Assembly: GCA_964572685.1 (NCBI GenBank)
Contig: CAZNFJ010000004.1
Span: forward strand, 1 to 64,000
Source: UBA2653 sp964572685
Lineage (GTDB): Bacteria > Pseudomonadota > Gammaproteobacteria > Legionellales > Legionellaceae
Direction of reading: 5' to 3'
DNA: 64,000 bases
The stretch's first letter is position 1; every line of letters starts with the position of its first letter. Made by a program: the position numbers and the translations under genes. Below are positions 36,171 through 44,719 of this stretch, piece by piece. The notes under the pieces are model-generated. The model ran no database searches. It was given only the letters and a program-made list of their open reading frames with translations, and had not been told where the DNA came from.

Positions 36171-38057
36171 ATGTTTTTTGAAAAAAGCTTTGATGTTATC
36201 GTGATTGGTGGTGGTCATGCAGGAACAGAAGCAGCTCTTGCCTCTGCAAGACAAGGTGCGAAGACTTTATTACTGACACACAATGTGGATACTTTAGGTC
36301 AAATGTCTTGTAATCCTGCTATTGGTGGTATTGGTAAAGGGCATTTGGTTAAAGAAATTGATGCATTGGATGGCGTGATGGCCAAAGCCATCGATCATGC
36401 GGGTATTCAGTTTCGAATTTTAAATGCCACAAAAGGTCCGGCTGTTCAAGCGACTCGCGCACAAGCAGATAGGCAGCTTTATCGTCAATATATTCGTAGT
36501 GCATTGGAAAATCAGGAAAATTTAGTGATTTTTCAGCAAGCAGTCGAAGATATTTTGATTGAAAATCAACAAGCAAAAGGTGTTGTGACGCAACTAGGCT
36601 TAAGATTTTTAGCTAAAAGTATTGTTCTGACCGCAGGCACATTTTTGGATGGTCGAATTCATGTTGGCATGACTAATCATGCTGGTGGTCGGGCAGGTTG
36701 CCCACCTGCAATACGATTGGCCGAGCGTCTTCGGGAATTGAATTTACCCGTGGGTCGATTGAAGACCGGTACTCCTGCTCGAATTGATGCCAGAAGTATT
36801 GATTTTTCGGTGATGACACCACAACCGGGAGACACTCCAACCCCTGTATTTTCCTTTTTAGGCCAGGTTGATCAACACCCACAACAAGTCAATTGTTTCA
36901 TCACCACTACAACCCCTCAAACACATGATATTATTCGGGCTAATTTACATCAATCGCCGATGTATGCTGGTGTGATTGAAGGAATAGGCCCACGTTATTG
37001 TCCTTCGATTGAAGATAAAGTGGTGCGATTTGCGGATAAACAACATCATCAAATTTTTGTGGAACCAGAGGGTTTGCATACCCATGAAATTTATCCTAAT
37101 GGGATTTCAACCAGCTTACCATTCGATGTGCAATACCAATTTATTCGGACTATCAAAGGATTTGAAAATGCACACATTACTCGTGCTGGTTATGCAATAG
37201 AATATGATTATTTTGATCCACGTGGATTGACGCATTATTTACAAACTAAACCGATTGCCAATTTATTCTTTGCCGGACAAATTAATGGTACTACCGGGTA
37301 TGAAGAAGCCGCAGCTCAGGGACTTATCGCAGGTTTGAACGCAGGACGTTATGCTTTAGAGCAACCCATGTGGTATCCAGGACGTGATGAGGCTTATATC
37401 GGTGTTTTAATTGATGATCTAGTCACTAAAGGTACTCAAGAACCATATCGGATGTTTACATCGCGAGCTGAATATCGTTTATTGCTCAGAGAAGATAATG
37501 CGGATTTGCGTTTAACTGCAAGGGGTCGTGAATTAGGATTAGTGAGTGATGAGCGATGGGCATTTTTTGAAAAAAAACGTTATGCGATTGAAACGACACA
37601 AGCTTTTTTGAAACAAAAATGGGTGAAAGTCGATCAAGCACATTACTTGCAAGATGTTTTAAATCAACCCCTGTCACATGATACGCGAGCGGATGATTTA
37701 TTAAAACGACCTGAAATGAAATATGCTGATTTACATTTGATACCTGAGTTCGGGTTACCGAATGTTAGTCAAGATGTAGCGATGCAACTAGAAATTTCTT
37801 TGAAATATGACGGCTATATTAAGCGTCAAATTGAAGATATTCAGCGCATGAAAAAATTAGAAAAAACCCGACTTCCTTGTCCTTTTGATTATAAGAATGT
37901 TTTGGGTTTGTCTTCTGAAGTGATACAAAAACTCAATCATATTCAACCTGAAAATATTGGACAGGCTAGTCGAATTTCAGGTATGACTCCGGCGGCTATT
38001 TCATTACTTTTGGTGCATTTAAAAAAGAATAAACTTACCGTAGAAGTCAACTTATGA
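36171..38057 (+). CDS. mnmG: tRNA uridine-5-carboxymethylaminomethyl modification enzyme MnmG
   Basis: 628 aa, full length. FAD-binding VIGGGHAGTEAALA at the N terminus, MSCNPAIGGIGKGHLVKEID, LKTGTPARID and the family block INGTTGYEEAAAQGL. With MnmE it installs cmnm5U at tRNA wobble positions. TATAAT at 36136-36141 gives a likely promoter. Start of the classic mnmG-rsmG-parA-parB run that often lies near the replication origin; no DnaA boxes were found here. Confidence 0.97.
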   Translation: MFFEKSFDVIVIGGGHAGTEAALASARQGAKTLLLTHNVDTLGQMSCNPAIGGIGKGHLVKEIDALDGVMAKAIDHAGIQFRILNATKGPAVQATRAQADRQLYRQYIRSALENQENLVIFQQAVEDILIENQQAKGVVTQLGLRFLAKSIVLTAGTFLDGRIHVGMTNHAGGRAGCPPAIRLAERLRELNLPVGRLKTGTPARIDARSIDFSVMTPQPGDTPTPVFSFLGQVDQHPQQVNCFITTTTPQTHDIIRANLHQSPMYAGVIEGIGPRYCPSIEDKVVRFADKQHHQIFVEPEGLHTHEIYPNGISTSLPFDVQYQFIRTIKGFENAHITRAGYAIEYDYFDPRGLTHYLQTKPIANLFFAGQINGTTGYEEAAAQGLIAGLNAGRYALEQPMWYPGRDEAYIGVLIDDLVTKGTQEPYRMFTSRAEYRLLLREDNADLRLTARGRELGLVSDERWAFFEKKRYAIETTQAFLKQKWVKVDQAHYLQDVLNQPLSHDTRADDLLKRPEMKYADLHLIPEFGLPNVSQDVAMQLEISLKYDGYIKRQIEDIQRMKKLEKTRLPCPFDYKNVLGLSSEVIQKLNHIQPENIGQASRISGMTPAAISLLLVHLKKNKLTVEVNL

Positions 38058-38662
38058 GCACATTATTAAATCTTATAGAACAACAATTACCAGATGAATA
38101 TCGCACGAAAGCGTCAAAATTTGAAAAATATTTAGCGCTTTTAGTACGCTGGAATAAAACTTATAACTTGACTGCCATACGTGATGTCCAACAAATGATT
38201 CCGCTTCATTTGTTGGATTGCATAGCGATCATTCCCTGTATTAAAGGACCTCGTGTGGTAGATGTGGGAAGTGGTGCTGGTTTTCCAGGGATTCCCTTGG
38301 CAATTTGTATGCCGGATTTATCCTTTACTTTGGTAGAAAGTAGTCGTAAAAGAGTACAGTTTTTACAAACGGTTAAGCATGAATTACAACTAAATAATGT
38401 TGAAATTTGGCAAGGACGTATTGAGCAGTACACTCCTGGGCTTGGCTTTGATACAATAACCTCAAGGGCTTTTACGCAGCTTGCATCATTCATGAGTTTA
38501 ACACGTCATGTTTGTGCAAAAGATGGCATTTGGTGCGCGATGAAAGGTCAAATTCCTGAAGATGAATTAAAGGAAATTGCTTATCCGTATGAAATTTTTA
38601 AATATACCATTGCGCATCAACCTGTATCTCGGTGTTGTATTCTCATCAATAATAAGGAATAA
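38054..38662 (+). CDS. rsmG: 16S rRNA m7G527 methyltransferase RsmG
   Basis: 202 aa. SAM-binding VVDVGSGAGFPGIPLAI, with LVESSRKRVQFL and TSRAF typical of GidB. Methylates G527 of 16S rRNA; loss gives low-level streptomycin resistance in other bacteria. Overlaps the mnmG stop by 4 bases and is followed after 2 bases by parA. Confidence 0.96.
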   Translation: MSTLLNLIEQQLPDEYRTKASKFEKYLALLVRWNKTYNLTAIRDVQQMIPLHLLDCIAIIPCIKGPRVVDVGSGAGFPGIPLAICMPDLSFTLVESSRKRVQFLQTVKHELQLNNVEIWQGRIEQYTPGLGFDTITSRAFTQLASFMSLTRHVCAKDGIWCAMKGQIPEDELKEIAYPYEIFKYTIAHQPVSRCCILINNKE

Positions 38663-38664
38663 AT

Positions 38665-39435
38665 ATGGTTCAAATCATTGCCATTACCAATCAAAAGGGT
38701 GGGGTTGGGAAGACCACGACTGCGATAAATTTGACGGCCAGTCTTGTTAATAAACAAAAACGAGTACTGCTCATCGATGCCGATCCTCAGGCCAATGCTA
38801 CAACGGGCAGTGGTGTGGATAAGCATGGTATTAGTCTGGGTTTACAAGATGTGCTGTTAGAGCAATGTGATATCCAAAATGCTATTTTGCAAACGGTGCA
38901 TGGCTATGATTTATTACCCACCAACAGCGATTTAACGGCAGCTGAAGTCGGCTTAATGCAACAAAATCAAAGAAGCCAAGTGTTAAAACAAGCGCTTGCT
39001 CAAATTGAAAAGCATTATGATTTTATCTTGATTGATTGCCCGCCAGCTTTAAACACGTTAACTTTAAATGCTCTGGTTGCGGCGCATGGCTTATTCATTC
39101 CGATGCAATGTGAGTATTTTGCTCTAGAGGGCTTGGCTGCTTTAATTGCTACTATGCAACAGGTTCAACAACATTTAAATTCACGATTAAAATTATTGGG
39201 TATTCTAAGAACCATGTATGATCCCCGAAGTCGATTATGCAGTGAAGTATCTAAACAATTATTACAACATTTTGGAGATAAGGTCTTTCGTGTGAGTATT
39301 CCCAAAAATGTTAAATTGGCCGAAGCTCCGAGCCATGGTATGCCTGTTAATCTTTATTCGCGCTTGTCAGTCGGATCAAAAGCATATATGGTATTGGCAG
39401 AAGAAATTTTAGCCAGGGAGGAGGTACGAGCATGA
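38665..39435 (+). CDS. parA: Chromosome partition ATPase ParA/Soj
   Basis: 256 aa. Deviant Walker A KGGVGKTTT at 11-19, Walker A-prime LLIDADPQANAT, Walker B FILIDCPPALN. Chromosomal ParA that positions the origin with ParB-parS. ATG has AAGGAAT upstream and the gene overlaps parB by 4 bases. No parS-like palindrome (TGTTnCACGTGnAACA) was noticed within the window by eye. Confidence 0.96.
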   Translation: MVQIIAITNQKGGVGKTTTAINLTASLVNKQKRVLLIDADPQANATTGSGVDKHGISLGLQDVLLEQCDIQNAILQTVHGYDLLPTNSDLTAAEVGLMQQNQRSQVLKQALAQIEKHYDFILIDCPPALNTLTLNALVAAHGLFIPMQCEYFALEGLAALIATMQQVQQHLNSRLKLLGILRTMYDPRSRLCSEVSKQLLQHFGDKVFRVSIPKNVKLAEAPSHGMPVNLYSRLSVGSKAYMVLAEEILAREEVRA

Positions 39436-40295
39436 TGCCAAAAAATCCAGCGTTAGGAAAAGGGTTGGCTGCATTGTTGGGGGATTGGCCTGTTCCCAAT
39501 CAAACCACCCGCATGGAAATTACCATGCTTGCCCTCGATGATATTCAACCCGGCCAATATCAACCAAGACAATATTTTGACGAAGAACAATTAGATGCAT
39601 TGGCACAATCCATTGAATCTCAGGGTTTAATACAGCCTTTGACTGTTCGCCCCAAAGGAGATAAATATGAAATCATCGCCGGTGAACGTCGTTGGCGAGC
39701 TTGTCAGAAAATTGGAAAATCGCCTATTCCTGTTATTGTTCAAACGGTTTCAGATGAAACCGCTCTTGCATTGGGTTTGATTGAAAATTTACAAAGACAA
39801 GATTTAAATCCTATTGAAGAGGCGGTAGCTCTTGGGCGTTTTATTGAAGAATTTTCATTAACACATCAAGATCTAGCGGGAATTTTAGGACAATCTCGTG
39901 CACATATTTCGAATCAATTGCGTTTGTTACAATTAGAGCCTGAAGTGCAAGTTCTTTTAGCTAAAGGATTGATTACTGTCGGTCATGCGCGATGTTTAAT
40001 TGGTTTAGATACTCACACACAAATTCAATTGGCAGAAAAAATTCATCAATGTCAATGGACTGTGAGAATGACCGAAAAATGGGTACAAGATTTATCCAAA
40101 CCAAAAATAGATTCTTTGAAAAAAAACATTACTATCACGCCGCAACATCAAGTACTGACTGATAAATTGGCTTTGCAGTGGCAAGCTCAGTTTGAAATTA
40201 AAACCTTGCCTAAAAACAAAGGAAAAATGATCATTCATTGCGATGATCAAGCTCATTTGGATAAAATTTTAGAATATTTATCAAATGCACAATGA
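39432..40295 (+). CDS. parB: Chromosome partition protein ParB
   Basis: 287 aa. GKGLAALLG at the N terminus binds ParA; the CTPase box is YEIIAGERRWRACQK; central HTH LAGILGQSRAHISNQLRLLQL recognises parS; a short C-terminal dimerisation tail follows. The start overlaps the parA stop by 4 bases. End of the mnmG operon; a promoter for the next unit lies about 10 bases downstream. Confidence 0.96.
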   Translation: MMPKNPALGKGLAALLGDWPVPNQTTRMEITMLALDDIQPGQYQPRQYFDEEQLDALAQSIESQGLIQPLTVRPKGDKYEIIAGERRWRACQKIGKSPIPVIVQTVSDETALALGLIENLQRQDLNPIEEAVALGRFIEEFSLTHQDLAGILGQSRAHISNQLRLLQLEPEVQVLLAKGLITVGHARCLIGLDTHTQIQLAEKIHQCQWTVRMTEKWVQDLSKPKIDSLKKNITITPQHQVLTDKLALQWQAQFEIKTLPKNKGKMIIHCDDQAHLDKILEYLSNAQ

Positions 40296-40305
40296 GTCAT
40301 GTTCT

Positions 40306-40489
40306 TTGGAATATGGGGATATGATGCTTGTATAATCTAAAATGCTAGGGTAAGATCTGTGCGTCTTATTCGAGCGCACAGCACTAGCGTGTGACCTCAA
40401 TCATATAGGCGGTCAGTAGCAATAACCTCCTTTAGGTGGGACTCCTCATTTTCACATGGGGTGGAAATCAATGCAAAAACAGAGCGAAC
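40306..40489 (+). ncRNA. Structured RNA / 5' leader upstream of diaA
   Basis: A promoter (TTGGAA 40306-40311, TATAAT 40331-40336 preceded by TG) precedes about 145 bases packed with stems. GCTAG 40344-40348 pairs with CTAGC 40384-40388 and encloses CTGTGCG/CGCACAG. TGACC 40392-40396 pairs with GGTCA 40411-40415, ACCT/AGGT flank 40429-40433, and an 8-bp stem is formed by 40448-40455 with 40461-40468. It also holds ACCTCCTTTA (40425-40434), identical to the usual end of 16S rRNA (the anti-Shine-Dalgarno). No match to SRP RNA, RNase P RNA or 6S RNA was recognised. It may be a riboregulator of diaA or a separate small RNA. Confidence 0.5.
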
Positions 40490-41071
40490 ATGTCTAATTC
40501 TTTAGAAGAATATGCGCAACAGTTATTTGCGCAATACCTTGAGTCCCAGATGAGTTTAGCGGATTATCTGCCTGAGAAATTGGCCGAAGCTGCTCAAAAA
40601 ATCGTGGGATGCCTATTACAAGATGGTAAAATTTTAATTTGTGGTCATGGCGCTTCAGCTGCGAATGCTCTACACTTTTCAACGGCCTTGATACATCAAT
40701 ATGGCGTTGAAAGACCGCCATTACCCGCAATTGTCTTATCGCCAGATGTGAGTGTTTCAGCAGAACAAACACAGGTCTTTTCAAGACAGATTCAAGCCTT
40801 GGGTCAATCCAATGACTTATTACTCATTTTAACCACAACAGGTGATTCGAATAGTCTTATCCATGCAGTAGACGCAGCTAAAGAACGTGGTATGGATATT
40901 GTTACACTCAGCGGTAAAAATGGTGGAATGCTCAGTAATCATTTGGGGCCTGAGGATTTAGAAATTCAAGTTAAATTGGATCATGCTGCTCGTATTCGAG
41001 AGGCTCATTTATTTATTCTACATGGTTTATGTGATTTAATTGATCAATCATTGTTTGGAGTTATAGGATGA
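40490..41071 (+). CDS. diaA: DiaA-like SIS domain protein
   Basis: 193 aa from ATG 40490. SIS fold with ILICGHGASAANALHFSTALI, LLILTTTGDSNSLIHAVDAA and the DiaA-type tail LGPEDLEIQVKLDHAARI then HGLCDLIDQSLFG. DiaA binds DnaA and helps replication initiation; the related GmhA makes sedoheptulose-phosphate for LPS. The neighbouring BON lipoproteins match the E. coli diaA-dolP order, so DiaA is preferred. Upstream ORF extension to 40436 is ignored, as it would run into the structured leader. Overlaps the next gene by 4 bases. Confidence 0.88.
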   Translation: MSNSLEEYAQQLFAQYLESQMSLADYLPEKLAEAAQKIVGCLLQDGKILICGHGASAANALHFSTALIHQYGVERPPLPAIVLSPDVSVSAEQTQVFSRQIQALGQSNDLLLILTTTGDSNSLIHAVDAAKERGMDIVTLSGKNGGMLSNHLGPEDLEIQVKLDHAARIREAHLFILHGLCDLIDQSLFGVIG

Positions 41072-41631
41072 GAACGTTTTTGAGTTTAACGATGTTGTGG
41101 ATGTCATTATCTGGTTGTGTGCCAGCGCTTTTGGCAGGTGCTGCAGGTAGTTATATTGTTTATGATGATCGAAGTATGCGGGCTCTAGAGAAAGATGCCC
41201 GAATTTTTCATGTTATTCATAAAGGATTGGTACGAAATCGACAACTGCAAGGGAGTCGTATTCAAAGCAACAGCTATAAACAAGTGGTTTTATTGACCGG
41301 GCAGGCTCCCTATGCTTCTCAGCGGGCGATTGCCGAGAAAATTGCTAGAAGCGCCCCGAATGTTCGAAAAATTTATAATGAGATTACTATTCAACATCCG
41401 ATTGGTATGCTGCAGCGCACGGAGGATTCTGGTATCACCAGTAATGTTAGAAGTCATATGCTTGCGAAAAAAGGTTTAGAATCCGGTGCTATTCGAATCA
41501 TTACCGAAAATGGTGTTGTCTATTTGATGGGTGACGTCGCGCATCCCCAAGCAGATTTGGCAGTTGAAGTAGCCAGAGAAATTCGTGGTGTGCAAAAAGT
41601 TGTAAAAGTTTTTCAATATTTAGATAATTAA
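41068..41631 (+). CDS. BON-domain outer-membrane lipoprotein (DolP-like)
   Basis: 187 aa. Lipoprotein signal peptide MRTFLSLTMLWMSLSGC with lipobox LSGC. Two BON domains follow: about 50-110 (VVLLTGQAPYASQRAIAEK) and about 125-185 (VVYLMGDVAHPQADLAVEVA). DolP/YraP anchors at the division site and protects outer-membrane integrity. Translationally coupled to diaA (4-base overlap), as in E. coli. Confidence 0.92.
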   Translation: MRTFLSLTMLWMSLSGCVPALLAGAAGSYIVYDDRSMRALEKDARIFHVIHKGLVRNRQLQGSRIQSNSYKQVVLLTGQAPYASQRAIAEKIARSAPNVRKIYNEITIQHPIGMLQRTEDSGITSNVRSHMLAKKGLESGAIRIITENGVVYLMGDVAHPQADLAVEVAREIRGVQKVVKVFQYLDN

Positions 41632-41633
41632 TA

Positions 41634-42290
41634 ATGGGACATATTATACATAAATGGATGAGCGTATTTTTCACCTGTGTTTTGCTATCTGGCTGTTTAG
41701 GTAGTGTTTGGACAGGTGCAAATTTATTTTATGGACGCCATCATGTGTTTAAAAAAACCACTGATATGTACATTGCAGCCAAGGTTGGACATGCCATTAA
41801 ATTGGAACCTATATTAGATTGTCCAAGTCATCATTGCTTTGAAATTGCTGTTTTTCATGGAGATGTCTTGTTATTGGGATCGGTGGATAGTCTTGAGAAA
41901 AAACAAAGAGCAACAGAAGTTTCAGAGCATATTAGCCATATTCGTCATTTGTACAATTATATTGATGTGACCGAGCAAATGGGTACAGATGCGAATATTG
42001 AAGATCATTGGATCACAACCAAAATTAGAAGTCAGGTGATGGCAAATTCAGATATCGATCCGGATCCATTTAAAGTGGTGAGTTATCAGCAAGTGGTTTA
42101 TTTAATGGGTGATGTTTTGGATGATCAGGAAAAATTAGTTGTTGATATTGCCAAAGATACAGATGGTGTAAAAAAAGTTATCAATTTAACACAAACATAC
42201 ACATTAACGCATCAACCTAAAAAAGCCCCGCCGACTCAAAGTTTTGAGCCACGATTTCCACAGTCCCAGCCGCTGGATACAGCTCATTAG
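41634..42290 (+). CDS. Second BON-domain lipoprotein, DolP paralogue
   Basis: 218 aa. Signal peptide ends in LLSGC, then two BON-like domains (FEIAVFHGDVLLLGSVD near 75-95 and VVSYQQVVYLMGDVL near 145-160). The C-terminal tail is proline-rich. Two bases separate it from the first BON gene, suggesting a tandem duplication that has diverged. A DolP-like role at the outer membrane is inferred. Confidence 0.88.
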   Translation: MGHIIHKWMSVFFTCVLLSGCLGSVWTGANLFYGRHHVFKKTTDMYIAAKVGHAIKLEPILDCPSHHCFEIAVFHGDVLLLGSVDSLEKKQRATEVSEHISHIRHLYNYIDVTEQMGTDANIEDHWITTKIRSQVMANSDIDPDPFKVVSYQQVVYLMGDVLDDQEKLVVDIAKDTDGVKKVINLTQTYTLTHQPKKAPPTQSFEPRFPQSQPLDTAH

Positions 42291-42341
42291 ACTTTATTGT
42301 CTATTTGGTTTAAAATTGCCCAGATCTGACTGGAGTCTCAC

Positions 42342-43040
42342 ATGACCGAACATCTCAATATATTAAGACGTTTTGCCATCGAATTTTTGGTTGTATGGCT
42401 GAGTTTATTTGTTTTCGTTTATTGGAAAATTGATTGGTTTTTTCATCTGTTACTTCAGAAGTTTGGTCAGTCCATTCCAATTATTGCACCACAAATTTTA
42501 TCTCCGATTTTAATTCCGCTAGATTTAGCCATTGATATCAGCCTTTTTATGGCCATGCCATTTGCCCTTACTCAACTTTGGCGATTTGTCGCCCCGGCAC
42601 TATTTGTAGAAGAAAAAAATATTTGTCGATTGATTTTGTGTTTCAGTATTTGCTTATTGTTTTTCGGATTGTTATTTTGTTGGTTTTGGATTTTACCATT
42701 TTTATTTTCCATATTAAATCATGGTGTCCCTAAAGAAATGGTTTGGATGCCTTCCTGGCAATCTTATTATGAGTTTATTTTGCTGATAGAGGCCTTTTTT
42801 TGTCTTTCTTTTCAAATTCCTTTGGCCTTGGTGCTACTGGTTCGATTAGGGATTATTTCGTCTCAACAACTGACGCAATCTCGCCCTTATGCCATCGTTA
42901 TTGCCTTTACAGTCGGTATGCTGGTGACGCCCCCTGACGTCGGTTCTCAGATTGTGGTAGCCATTCCCTTATGCGCATTATATGAGCTGGGAATTCGATT
43001 AAGCTTATGGATAGAGAGAAAATCTTACTCAATCAAATAG
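42342..43040 (+). CDS. tatC: Twin-arginine translocase subunit TatC
   Basis: 232 aa, six membrane segments, short compared with E. coli (258). Conserved WRFVAPALFVEEK keeps the key Phe and Glu of the signal-peptide site, and MLVTPPDVGSQ is intact. The N-terminal HLNILRR replaces the usual HLIELRKR, so the Glu15 of E. coli is an Ile. tatA/tatB are not adjacent. Receives twin-arginine signal peptides in the inner membrane. It overlaps rlmJ tail-to-tail by 16 bases. Confidence 0.9.
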   Translation: MTEHLNILRRFAIEFLVVWLSLFVFVYWKIDWFFHLLLQKFGQSIPIIAPQILSPILIPLDLAIDISLFMAMPFALTQLWRFVAPALFVEEKNICRLILCFSICLLFFGLLFCWFWILPFLFSILNHGVPKEMVWMPSWQSYYEFILLIEAFFCLSFQIPLALVLLVRLGIISSQQLTQSRPYAIVIAFTVGMLVTPPDVGSQIVVAIPLCALYELGIRLSLWIERKSYSIK

Positions 43041-43849
43041 CCACTTTTTTGATCATGAAATATCGCTTGTAAATTTTTAAAAATATTTTTTGCTTCTTCT
43101 GCCAATACAAAGGGTGAATTGATAACAAAAAGGCCTGTGCCATACATACCATTGTCTTTTGAATTCTCCATCCAAAATTGAAGATGTAAGGTTTTTTCAG
43201 AAGGTATTCTCTTAAGATGTTTAATCAGAATTTGATGGGCTAAAGAATGCAACATGGGATACCATAGCACATAAACACCCTGCGGAAATTTTTTGTAATT
43301 AAGCGCGATAGCTTTTGGGATAGTTTGATACTCAGTTTTTAGTTCATAGGACGGGTCTATAAAAATTAGCCCTCGTTTTTCATGAGGGGGCACAACAGCT
43401 TTGATTTTTTCTATACCATCGGTTTGCTCAATGCTTATTTTCTTTCCAAGAGTTGGCAAGCTTTCTAAAGCTCTTAATTCTTGAGGATGGAGCTCACACA
43501 GCATTAGCCGGTCTTGTGGACGAAGATTGAGGATGGCCATTTGTGCAGAACCTGGATAGTACCGCAATTTTTTTTCGTTATTCACTTGAAGAATAGTTTG
43601 AATAAAAGGCGAAAATTCTGGTATTAAACGATCACGGTGTGGCCATAGTTTAAAAATGCCCTCTTGCGCTTCTCCAGTTTTTTTGGAAATTCTTGATTCA
43701 AGATCGTAGAGTCCGCGACCTGCATGGGTTTCCAAATAAACCATCGGCTTATCTTTTTGTGTCATATAATCCATGATACGACTCAAAAAAGTATGTTTGA
43801 TGACATCTGCAAAGCAGCCGGCATGATATATGTGTTGATAACTTAACAT
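43025..43849 (-). CDS. rlmJ: 23S rRNA m6A2030 methyltransferase RlmJ
   Basis: 274 aa. YQHIYHAGCFADVIKHTFL is the family N terminus, with YLETHAGRGLYDLES, YPGSAQMA and the catalytic-type FIDPSYELKTEY. Methylates A2030 of 23S rRNA. The start overlaps the upstream orphan gene by 7 bases; the 3' end overlaps tatC on the other strand. Confidence 0.95.
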   Translation of the reverse strand: MLSYQHIYHAGCFADVIKHTFLSRIMDYMTQKDKPMVYLETHAGRGLYDLESRISKKTGEAQEGIFKLWPHRDRLIPEFSPFIQTILQVNNEKKLRYYPGSAQMAILNLRPQDRLMLCELHPQELRALESLPTLGKKISIEQTDGIEKIKAVVPPHEKRGLIFIDPSYELKTEYQTIPKAIALNYKKFPQGVYVLWYPMLHSLAHQILIKHLKRIPSEKTLHLQFWMENSKDNGMYGTGLFVINSPFVLAEEAKNIFKNLQAIFHDQKSGYLIE

Positions 43850-44667
43850 AGGTTTCTTCGTGTTGGATTCATGATGGTCTCATCTTTTGAAAGTATCGAT
43901 TGACGTTCTTGTTTTTTAGTAATCATGTCAGGGATCTTTGGAATGGGCGCATCAGGAAAAAATGAGCCTCTTAAAGCAGCGATGGGATCTGGACAAGATT
44001 TAGTATCGGATGTTAATTTTTTACATAGATTCTGAGCTTGTGACTCAATGGCTCTTTGCTCTTCTATGCTCAATATGGGTTTGCATTGTATACTTGAAAT
44101 CTTTTGAAATTGGTGCATTTCAAGGAAAGCGTTATTCTCTGATTTATATAAGGAGGCGGCATTGACAAAATGTAGGTACGGATCAATGATGATGGCATCG
44201 CATGGTAATTGTAACAATGCGCTTTCTAAATCATCATTTTCTTTAGGCAAAGAGTTGCTGAGTAGAATTAAATAATGTCTATTTTGTTGATAATTTTCTA
44301 TACTAATTACAGAAGTTTCCAGACTGGGATGGTTTTTTAAAAGCTGGTAGCTCACACCATGTGATAAAACATCACTTTCACCAATACCCATTTTTAGCAT
44401 ACTTAAATATTTAATTAAACGTATTTGCTCTGGGGTGAATAGGGTTAGTTTTTTGCTAAGTTCGGCAATGGTTTTTCGAACTTGATTACAATGGCTAAAG
44501 TAGGCTAAATATTGATTTAGTGTTTCAACGCCATGCTTTCTGACAGTGAAAAGTAACGAGATAAAGGATACGTTAAATCCACGATAGGGAAATATATCAT
44601 TTGTTGAGATGGTTTGATTTGTCACTTGTGCACATATTTCTTTGCATATTTCGAGTTTTTCTTGCAT
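43843..44667 (-). CDS. Hypothetical protein (274 aa) coupled to rlmJ
   Basis: Soluble, cysteine-containing protein without signal peptide. The middle contains ISIENYQQNRHYLILLSNS and DAIIIDPYLHFVNAAS, which looks like a Rossmann-type or papain-like core, then a polar C-terminal tail (SKDETIMNPTRRNLC). No family recognised. It starts ATG and is stop-to-start coupled with rlmJ (7-base overlap). C-terminal polar tails of this type occur in Dot/Icm substrates, but this is not proof. Unknown function. Confidence 0.65.
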   Translation of the reverse strand: MQEKLEICKEICAQVTNQTISTNDIFPYRGFNVSFISLLFTVRKHGVETLNQYLAYFSHCNQVRKTIAELSKKLTLFTPEQIRLIKYLSMLKMGIGESDVLSHGVSYQLLKNHPSLETSVISIENYQQNRHYLILLSNSLPKENDDLESALLQLPCDAIIIDPYLHFVNAASLYKSENNAFLEMHQFQKISSIQCKPILSIEEQRAIESQAQNLCKKLTSDTKSCPDPIAALRGSFFPDAPIPKIPDMITKKQERQSILSKDETIMNPTRRNLC

Positions 44668-44719
44668 ATTTTTTCTCTATGATGAGGCTTTGCAAATTCT
44701 ACATCAAATGAATGTAATT

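Noticed and set aside
40306..40489. RNase P, SRP or 6S RNA
   Set aside because: The conserved cores (GAGGAAAGTCC, GGAAGGAAGCAG, typical 6S bulge arms) are absent and the length does not fit RNase P.
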